Assembly (NCBI GenBank): GCA_958510825.1
Contig: OY294048.1
Coordinates: forward strand, 25,981,680 to 26,045,679
Origin: Brachypterus glaber
Lineage: Eukaryota > Arthropoda > Insecta > Coleoptera > Kateretidae
DNA length: 64,000 bases
Direction: 5' to 3'
The translations under genes were made by a program, and so were the position numbers. Each line of letters opens with the position of its first letter. The stretch's first letter is position 1. Shown here piece by piece: positions 56,114-64,000 of the stretch. A model generated the notes under the pieces. It had not been told where the DNA came from, made no database searches, and saw only the letters and a list, made by a program, of their open reading frames with translations.

Positions 56114-58070
56114 TACAGGGTGTTTCATTTAAAAATCAAAAGTTTCATTTCCGGGGAAACCCAGAAGTACCAAAAAATTTCTAACTACCCTATAAAAAAT
56201 TTCAGATTCAAACGAATAAAAAATAAAATATTTTTAACCCGTTTGGATTAGTTTGAATTATTTCTATTTGCAGCAAATTATCAATATTAATCCGCTTCAA
56301 TTCGTTTTAATTTGCATTTGCTATTTAAATTTAATTCATTTTTATTTGCATATGCGGAATATCATGTTTTAATTCGTTTCTATTTGCAAAGGCGTAACAT
56401 ATTTTAATTCGTTTCTATTCGCATATGCGGATGAAATATTTTTAATCCATTTTAATTCGCAAATGCGATTTAAAAAACGGATTCAAACAAATTCAAACAG
56501 TTAGATTTTATATTCAATCCGTTGTTTGAATCCGATTTTTTTTTATAGGGTATGTATTAGGCTGGGCTCGAAAAGGCTTCTTATTGGTCCTAAAAGTAAT
56601 CTCCGAAAAATTCAGTAATATGGTGTATCAGGACCGGCCCTACAGGCCCCTAAAGTTCTTAATTTGCCTTATTCTAAAAAGTGATATTTTTGAAAGGTAA
56701 AAAACTTATTATAACTATTAATTAAAACTATTTTTTTTATTAGTAATTGTTATTTAAAATAATATAAGATATTGGCCCACTTTTGTATCATAACTAGGGG
56801 CCAAACGCCTAAATTAGTCCTAAAGCTGTGAAAAAAATGTGTTTTTTTTACTTTAATCCCGAAAAAAAAAAATAAACAAATACAAAAATTAAAAATAAGC
56901 CCCCTGCCTAGAAGTTAGTTTAGTTTAATTTACAAAATTAATAAATTGCATACTCGTAAGGGGCCTAGTTAGGTTAACAAAGAAAATCTTCTGTTGAAAC
57001 GAAATACTGGCGTTTTTAGTTTCTATACTAATTATTCACACAAAAAGAAAGTCAAATTAAAATTAATCAAAAACAATTACCAATAAATTACAACCGAATT
57101 ACTCACCAAGGGACTGATATATTGACCGTCACCACCTCGTGTTGTCAACACAAGCACGTCTCTAGCACTAAATTCGAAATGGCTGACTCGCAATAAATGG
57201 TGTTCACTGCTAACTTTAATTCGTTCGTTTATAGAGAATAGACTACTAATTTTTGAGCACTGCAAAAAACCGCAAATTTTGAAATTTTACATGTGTCAAG
57301 GGACTGACGCCCGATGTTGAGTACGCTACTTTTACTTGAAAAAAAGTGATAAAAATTATTTTAGAATTATAATTAATAGATTCTTAACACTTTAGAGAGT
57401 ATCCTTAAAAATAATTAAAAGTAAAACAACTGTAAAAACCTTGTAATTTTAAAAATATAATAATAATTGTAATGGAGACACGACAAGGGACTGATATTTT
57501 AAGTAAGTAACAACGAATTTTAAAATAATGACATGAAGTTAACTGATTTTCATAGAAATACCCTTATCCTTTAAGTAAATAGAATAAGATTTAGACCCTT
57601 TTTGCATAGCTGATATTTGGCTCAATCACCAATTTGATTAAAAAGAATATCAGATTTGCAAAAAGGGCCTAATCCTCACTGTACTGATTTAAAGCATATC
57701 AGAACAGGAAAATAAGGTTGACCCCTAGATATGATACAAAAGTGGGTCAATATTTTATTTTATTTTAAGTAAAAATTACTAATAAAGAAAATAGTTTTAA
57801 TTAAAAGTTATAATAAGTTGTTTGGCCTTGGAAAAATATTACTTTTTAGAATAAGGCAAATTAAGAATTTTAGGGGCCTGTAGGGCCGGCCCTGATAACT
57901 TCATAGTACTGAGTTTTTCGGAGATTACTTTCAGGACCCCGTGGCTCACAATTATTTTTTTCGGCCCAGCCTAGTATGTATGTCAAAAAATCCTAAATTA
58001 TACATAGTGTACCTCCTAAAAAAATAAAAAAAGTTAAGGGGGATGAACCACTTTCCTGAAACATCCGGTA
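56114..58070. mobile_element. Foldback element with TA duplication
   Basis: Ends TACAGGGTGTTTC (56114) and GAAACATCCGGTA (to 58070) are inverted with two mismatches and flanked by TA. Inside, arms 56552-56815 and 57720-57977 form a second inverted repeat (GGCTGGGC... and CAGGACCGGCCCTACAGGCC). From 56240 to 56480 a short TTTTAATTCGTTTCTATT-type phrase recurs five or six times. No transposase. An intron of the ankyrin gene is the likely location. Confidence 0.7.
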
Positions 58071-58277
58071 TACACTGCTAAAATAAAAATTGAATTTATG
58101 TGCAAGGCTTTTAGGTTAGTAATTTAGCACCATTATTTTTAATAATTAAACAATTACTATTAATAACTCAGAATCAATATTTAAAATATTAAGGTTCTAT
58201 GATTTTGCGTTTAAAAGTTATCAATAAAAAATTTATTTTACTGTTTTCTACTGGAATCGAACCTTGGATGATTTGTT

Positions 58278-58580
58278 TCAGAGACTAGATAACCGATCTG
58301 TCAAAGTGTAATTTTTCGAACGGGAGGACGTAGAAACTTGAAATTCGGTATGTAGGGGTATAATGTTATCTTTTGCAGGAAGAACAAAATCAACTCTTAG
58401 TGTAGTGAAAACAAATATCCACCGTGGCATAAAATGCTGCCCCCTATCGACTGCTTGCATTAGGTTCTTTAAACCTTTGATTGCTTCCTTTTTTGGACGT
58501 TTGTTAGGTTTTATCCAGTCTCTGCTTTTAGCAGCATATTGTGACGCTGTTTTTCCTACAAGCACTTTATCTAAAAAAAC
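58278..58580 (-). other. Possible exon of unknown gene
   Basis: Minus strand: a T-rich tract ending TTTTTTTAG precedes KVLVGKTASQYAAKSRDWIK, then RPKKEAIKGLKNLMQAV and about 50 more residues until a stop at 58278. Composition looks protein-like rather than random, but I know no family, and no partner exon was found. It may belong to a mobile element. Confidence 0.3.
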
Positions 58581-60630
58581 AAAACAAAACGACTTATTGA
58601 CCCTTCAGTGTCCCTTCGCTCAAGTCGAGAAGGTGTGGGTTAGATGTTGGGTTTAGGCGCCACTCGATCTAGGGTCAATAATGGGAAAAAGGTAACAATG
58701 ACCGAGAATAGATTACCTTCAAATAACAAGAAAACATAAGATACAAACTATTTATTATAAGTGATAATTCCTACAAATAAAATGGTTGGTTTACTAGCTG
58801 ATAGAAAACAATAACAGTACCTGAAAGAAATTTAATAAGAAAACAGTGTTTAAGGCACTTTTGTGAATTTAACAAAAGCATAAATAAATCTACCGTGATT
58901 TAACGCACCTTTTATGTAAATGAAGCAATTCTAAAGCTAAATATACCTAAACCTTAAAGTTAAAGCCGTTTTTGCTTAAGCATGCATGCGCAAACAAATA
59001 CCGGGTACAATAATTAAAATATACTAAATAATAGCAATGTTATGAAATTCTAGACATTTGAACGCACCAAATTATCGATTCGCAGCATAAGCTGTCAAAG
59101 TCAGCTGTTTACTAAAAGTGCAAAGCAATAGCATTTCTATTTACTCTTTTGCAAATACTACAGAATTATTGTGGGACTTTTATCTTGGTACACAAAAAGC
59201 AGGTAAGCCCTTATATCCAAAATAGCATGATACTTCTTAAATTTTCTAAATACCTTAATGAGTTTTCTATTTTCTTTTAGCCAAACCTGACAGATACTTC
59301 AGTGCTGAAATCCCATGGATAAATAACTCGCAGGAACAGAGATTACAGTTGTGTACTATCAGTAAGTAGTCATCCAGTTTACCACGAAACTACCAACTCG
59401 AAACCATTAACATTAATAATGGTTACTCGAACCATATTCAAGAATCTAGTACATAATGCACTAGGACTAGGAACTAAAGACAGATACTAGAACCAGATAC
59501 TTAAACCAGTTGCTAGAACCAGTTACTAGAACCCTAAAAATATAGAAAAGTCCAAATTACGAAACACGAAAGAGCATATTAACCTTATAAAAAAATATAG
59601 CTCGGCTTGGAAAAACTATGATTTTGGTAAACTTACCTCACAAAGCAGGTTAAAAAGGCTCGGAGGGTTACTATGCAACAACTACAAGGCCTCTAAGATG
59701 AACCTTAAATTAAGAAAAAGGATTGTTAAGAAAAAACAACATGGAGGATGGTCGAAAGTATGCTTACCACTGTTTTAATCCCAATTACTTGGATGATCCA
59801 ATTGCTCTATATAACTAAACATCAATAGCAAAAGGACTTTTAAAATTAAAGTTTATTACTGATTTCCGCCAAAAAAGCGATATTCCATTAGAAACTTTCA
59901 GTAAAACTTTACAGTGAAGTCACTCAGTAGACCCAAAATTAACAAATGTTGAGGGAGGAAGTCTTCTACCTCCTACAGGAAAAGGATTAGTTTTTTGCTC
60001 AAGAAAACTTTTTAAATTAGCCAATCAAAAATTCGATAAATCACATGGAAATAAACTGACCAATCACCAGAGTTCATACAGTTGGCAACACTTGCAGCCG
60101 TTACTGGAAATTACCAAAACCATTAAAATATTATTAGAAAAATAAATAAATAAACATTACCGAAATTCAACAAATAATTTATTTTTAACTTCCTGCCGTT
60201 CATCAATTTATTCATCAATAAAATATCTCCAATATTTAAAATAACATTGCTGTTTTGACTAGCCGAGTACATTTCGGACAGACGCACAACGTTGCATTCA
60301 GTTTGACAACTTAAAGTCAGGTTAATGTACATATCCTTGTTTACGTATGAAAAATATACCTAATTAAAAGAAAAACATGAAAAATCATACATGAATAAAA
60401 GAAAACTAAATAAAAATAAAGCCCAAATAAAATAAGACCAAGGTAAGCCAAAAATTAGTAAAAATATCCCCTTATAACCAAAAAACCAGAGATCGAGGGG
60501 CAAAATACTAGCTAAAACCTATTGTAAAAACTAAATAAGCCAATTTTGCATTTTTGCACGTTACAAACTCCACCCCAAAACTTTCTCAAAACAAAAACTA
60601 CAGGAGAAAAAAAAAACAAGAAACACAACC
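58581..60630. other. No recognised gene
   Basis: AT-rich. A weak exon-like segment (59280-59362, between TTTTAG and a possible GTAAGTA) could not be supported by a frame or by family similarity. Short repeated phrases (CTAGAACCAG and similar) occur near 59490-59530. Confidence 0.4.
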
Positions 60631-61960
60631 CTAAACTACTACTACTAAGTCCTTCGCATTCCACGTGCCTTTGAGCTTGCCTTCTTTATCCTTTAGGATA
60701 TAGGTATAAGGAGACACAATCCTGTGTATAATAAAAGGACCTATAAATTTAGGCGAAAGCTTCGCACTTACGTAATTCGCAGCATTAGACAGAACGTAAT
60801 TCTTCCTCCAAAATTCTTGACCTAGAGAATATTTTTCTGGTCTACGTCTTAAATCATAGCGTTCCTTATTCTTATCAGTTGCACGATCAAGTCGTTTACG
60901 AACATCTCTATAAACTTCCAACAAACCTTCTTAGAAGCAAGGCACACCTTACAATGACCAACATACCTTACCACATCAGCTTTCATCTTAGGCCAATAGT
61001 ATCTTTCTGAAAGTTTATAGTATGTCTTAGTTATTCCACAGTGACCACAAGTTGGTTCATCATGACAGCTATAAATAACTCTAGAACGTTCATGTTTCGG
61101 TACCACCAGTTTCCAATTTTCGGAATCCCCCATCAATTTAGGATAACTTTTAACAAAATGCCTATACAACAAACCACCATTTACCCTAAAAAGCGGAAAT
61201 TTTTGTGGAGAATCCGTAACCTTTTGCTTCATCTTCAGGTACCATTTATCCCGGTCCAAATCTGGAACCGAAATATCAATTAAGTCAAGAACAGGACAGA
61301 TCTGCTTAAAGCGTCTGGCACCAAATGCTCTTTGCCTTTCCTATGGACAATGTCAAAATCAAACTGTTGTAAGCGTAGAGCCCAACGCGCCAATCTACTA
61401 TTTGGAGTCTTCAAATTGTTAAGCCAGACAAGGGAGTAGTGGTCCGTCACAACGGTAAAGTGAGATGCCTCAATATATGGCCTTAATTTTTCCACTGCCC
61501 ATAAAACACCTAAACACTCACGTTCCGTTGTCGAGTACTTTCTCTCCTGTCTACTCAACGATCGACTCAAGTAAGCTACAACCTTTTCGCCTTCTGGATG
61601 CATTTGTGAAAGCAGAGCACCCAACCCAAATCCAGATGCGTCTGTTTGAATTTGAAATGGAAGGTCGAATATTGGAATATAGGGGCAGAAATTAGTTTTT
61701 CTTTGATTGCATTAAACGAGTCTTCCTGCGCCTTTCCCCAAATAAACTTACGTTGCTTCCTCAAAAGGCCCGTTAAAGGTGCCAACAAGGTACTAACATT
61801 TGGAACAAACCGACGATACCAACTAGCAAGTCCTATAAAACTTCTAACATCCGCCACATTCTTCGGTGTGGGAATTTGCATAATGGCACTGACCTTTTCA
61901 GGGTCAGTCTTCTAAGTCCATGTTGGTCCACCACATAACCAAGGTAACGCAGCTCGGACA
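60631..61960 (-). pseudogene. Ty3/Gypsy pol remnant (RT end, RNase H, integrase ends)
   Basis: Minus-strand order: RT C-terminus with RSFIGLASWYRRFVPNVS (61881 down), RNase H with MGALLSQMHPEGEKVVAYLS, STTERECLGVLWAVEKLRPY, TDHYSLVWL and KEHLVPDALSR, then an integrase zinc site HDEPTCGHCGITKTYYKL with CKVCLASK, and the integrase C-terminus YSLGQEFWRKNY and LSPKFIGPFIIHRI. The DDE core between CKVCLASK and the C-terminus is deleted near 60930, and the RT palm is missing. Two or more frameshifts. No LTRs identified. It abuts the next broken gene near 61965. Confidence 0.9.
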
Positions 61961-61969
61961 TACAAAAAT

Positions 61970-63310
61970 TGCATTTTTCTCAACTTCTACTACGGACCAA
62001 TAGTAATCACCCATCATAGCAATATTTCCTTTTTCCTGATATCGGTTTTATATATTCGCAATTTGTTGGTGAAATCTTTCACCTTGCTCCTCACTGACGG
62101 CGCCGAGATTAGGTGGAAAGTAATCCAGATGTGAATGTAGAAAATGTATTTTAAGGGACATTCTACATCCGAGCTACATAATTCTTTTCCCTTTTATTAC
62201 CCAAAAACCCAAGTTTAAATGAATGCCAGGCCAACTTCTCAGTCTTTGAAAGTTTTGACTCAAAATTCCTATCTTTAACAATTTTTCTGATTTGTGGCCC
62301 TACAAATACACCCGCTTTAATTTTGGCTTCTGACAGCTTCGGGAACTTTTCTTTTAGGTACAAAAATGGTTATTCTTCCTGTTTCAATGCCTTTACGAAA
62401 TTTTTCATTAGCCCCAATTTTATATGTAGAGGGGGTAATAGAATTTTTTTTGGGTCAACTAGTGGATTGTTTATAACATTATTACAACCTGGTGCAAACG
62501 TTTTTCTTTTTTCCCACTTTTTAATTTTGTAATGCTTTTTTACAGCTCGGCTATCCCATAAGCACAAAAAACAAGAATATTTGGTAAACCCACCTTGCAT
62601 TCCTAAGAAAATTTTTACCATTTTCAAATCCCCACAAATCTGCCATTTGTGTTCTTCATACTTAATTTCATCCAAAACTATTTTCATATTTTCATATGAT
62701 TCTTTCATATTTGTAGAATACGCAATAGGAATTGAAGGATTCTTAGCCTTGAACCCAAAAGTTCAGATTTTTCTTTACATAATCCCAAGTCTCGCACCAA
62801 ACTATCCAGGTCATCTTGCTCTAAAAAATGAATTTCATTATAGTCAAATGGCAAATCTTGAGATGACGCAGTCATATACTCCCCCATTTCAATATCTTCA
62901 GATTCTTCATTTTCGTTTATTTCAATATCTTGTTCTTCCATTTCAATATCTTGCTTCAAAACATTTGTGTTACTAACATTTTCTTTTAATTTAGGCAACG
63001 TTACAGATTTTACATTAGGATAAACAACGTTACTTTTGCCTTTCCAATTTGGCCCACGTCCAACCTTGGTTAAACAAAAATAGCGATCTTCGTGGTGGTT
63101 ATAAGGTTTATGCCACAATGCAGAAGTTAAAAACTGAATAGAGTTATTATTCATTTTTATGTAACATGAATTACAACACTTGTCCAGTCCAGTCCTTTTC
63201 CAAATTTAGAATTCTTCGTCCAAATACCCGTAAGTATGACTTTTTTGTTAATTCTGAAATTGGACGTAAATGTTTATAGCTTTCATAACTTCCACAAACA
63301 TAGCAGAACT
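61970..63310 (-). pseudogene. Repeat-dispersed arthropod protein family of unknown function
   Basis: Pieces at 62705-63154, 62370-62708, 62163-62363 and on to 61970 read QFLTSALWHKPYNHHEDRYF, an acidic tract, KMVKIFLGMQGGFTKYSCFL, LLPPLHIKLGLMKNFVKAL, AGVFVGPQIRKIVKD and FPPNLGAVSEEQGERFHQQI. I recall this as a high-copy protein of arthropod genomes with a CLWDSR block and a conserved EEQGERFHQ, never functionally described. It is probably mobile-element derived. Upstream C-x2-C codons (CYVCGSYESY, near 63290) suggest a zinc-binding N-terminus. Several frameshifts, a stop (62367) and a deletion of the segment between HHEDRYF and the CGDLK block are present. Confidence 0.7.
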
Positions 63311-64000
63311 TTTCCGTAGAATTTAAACAAGGCATAACTAATGAATATACAATGTTAACATTATATATTTTAATTTAACTAATGGTGGGGTAAAAAAAAT
63401 ATAGAAATTACCGGGATTAAAATAAATAAATTATAATTCATTTATTTTAATTCCAGTAATCCCGGTTATTATAATTATTAATAATTACCTGAAATAAAGT
63501 TTGTAAGATTAGGCTAGTTAACATAAACGAACTCACTGGCGCCGATTGACTTTTTCAGTTAATTAATAATTGAAATTTGGCAATGGCGTACTCCCTAGAT
63601 ATATTGGTTCGAAAGTCAATTAAAGCCGGTGGTTCTCTCTACTACTAGCCCACACAAGTCCTGGACTAAGGGGATGCTTAACTAAGTAGAATAGTACGAG
63701 TTTAAAAACAAACAACAACAAACAACAATTAAATGTAATTACCTGAATTACCTGAAATAAAGTATTAAATATTTTTATATACCTGTTAGAAATAATTTTT
63801 CTAACACAAATAAACACGGCAAAGAATCGCCATATTTAGTTTTAAGGCATATGTACTGTTCCGACACGCTCGAGAGTGCTCCTACCATGCATATTGGTGT
63901 TAAACTTTCCGACACGAAGCACTAAAAATTAATGTAGCGCCACTTCTAGAAGCTCCCCATTAAAAATTCAAAAAGCAAAATGAAGCCAGATAAATAGTTT
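63311..64000. other. No recognised feature
   Basis: AT-rich, with a palindrome-like AATTCATTTATTTTAAT near 63435 pairing with 63415, probably a small foldback. No supported frame. Confidence 0.4.

Noticed and set aside
59280..59362. Possible short exon
   Set aside because: Acceptor-like and donor-like sites exist, but the frame is short and unsupported by any recognisable protein.

Overview
This is AT-rich insect nuclear DNA made almost entirely of nested mobile elements. Non-LTR, BEL/Pao, Ty3-like, Tc1/mariner-like and foldback elements are all present, together with introns with GT-AG ends. The LINE families look like those common in beetles, but the order of insect is only a guess. Host coding sequence appears limited to one 59-codon ankyrin-repeat exon (55677-55853) and perhaps one weak exon candidate near 58.3-58.6 kb.

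The centrepiece is an end-defined Polinton/Maverick (polintovirus or adintovirus-like integrated dsDNA virus) at 7939-39506. It begins AGTAGTTG, ends CAACTACT, is flanked by a perfect 6-bp target duplication GGGGTA (7933-7938 and 39507-39512) and has ~1 kb terminal inverted repeats. Its original gene order, left to right, was: left TIR with a 71-codon ORF; zinc-finger/PolB (-); packaging ATPase (-); PLA2/core protein (+); adenain-type protease (+); penton-like minor capsid (+); small basic ORF (+); double-jelly-roll major capsid (+); DUF8207-like protein (+); coiled-coil fibre-like protein (+); DDE integrase (+); two unknown ORFs (+); a hairpin; a Cys/His-rich small protein (-); a signal/TM membrane protein (-); right TIR. 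Most genes carry frameshifts, stops or deletions, so this copy is a fossil. The minor capsid, the two unknown ORFs, the membrane protein and the left TIR ORF remain open.

Nesting is deep. The Polinton sits in a Tc1/mariner-like transposase gene (pieces at 4313-4648, 7538-7938 and 39507-39694), and a set of foldback elements (4649-7537) had already or separately split that gene. Inside the Polinton PLA2 gene lies a 13.9-kb LTR element (14064-27989, 5-bp duplication AATAT) with 1.9-kb LTRs and only a gag-like ORF. That element received an apparently intact BEL/Pao retrotransposon (16651-22355, duplication ACCTT, 1753-codon gag-pol, LTRs one base apart) and a 5'-truncated R1/I-like LINE fragment in one LTR. 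A foldback element carrying a second LINE fragment (31533-32700) splits the DUF8207-like gene.

From 1 to 2.5 kb are LINE fragments. From 39.7 to 41.3 kb are degenerate repeats ending at a 200-bp assembly gap (41301-41500). From 41.5 to 51.3 kb are LINEs, including an imperfect ~3-kb-arm palindrome centred near 46.55 kb. From 52.2 to 55.5 kb a ~250-bp G-rich satellite array is split by a LINE whose RT frame carries an in-frame TAG. After the ankyrin exon come another foldback element (56114-58070), a Ty3/Gypsy remnant (60631-61960), and a broken member of a repeat-dispersed arthropod protein family (61970-63310).
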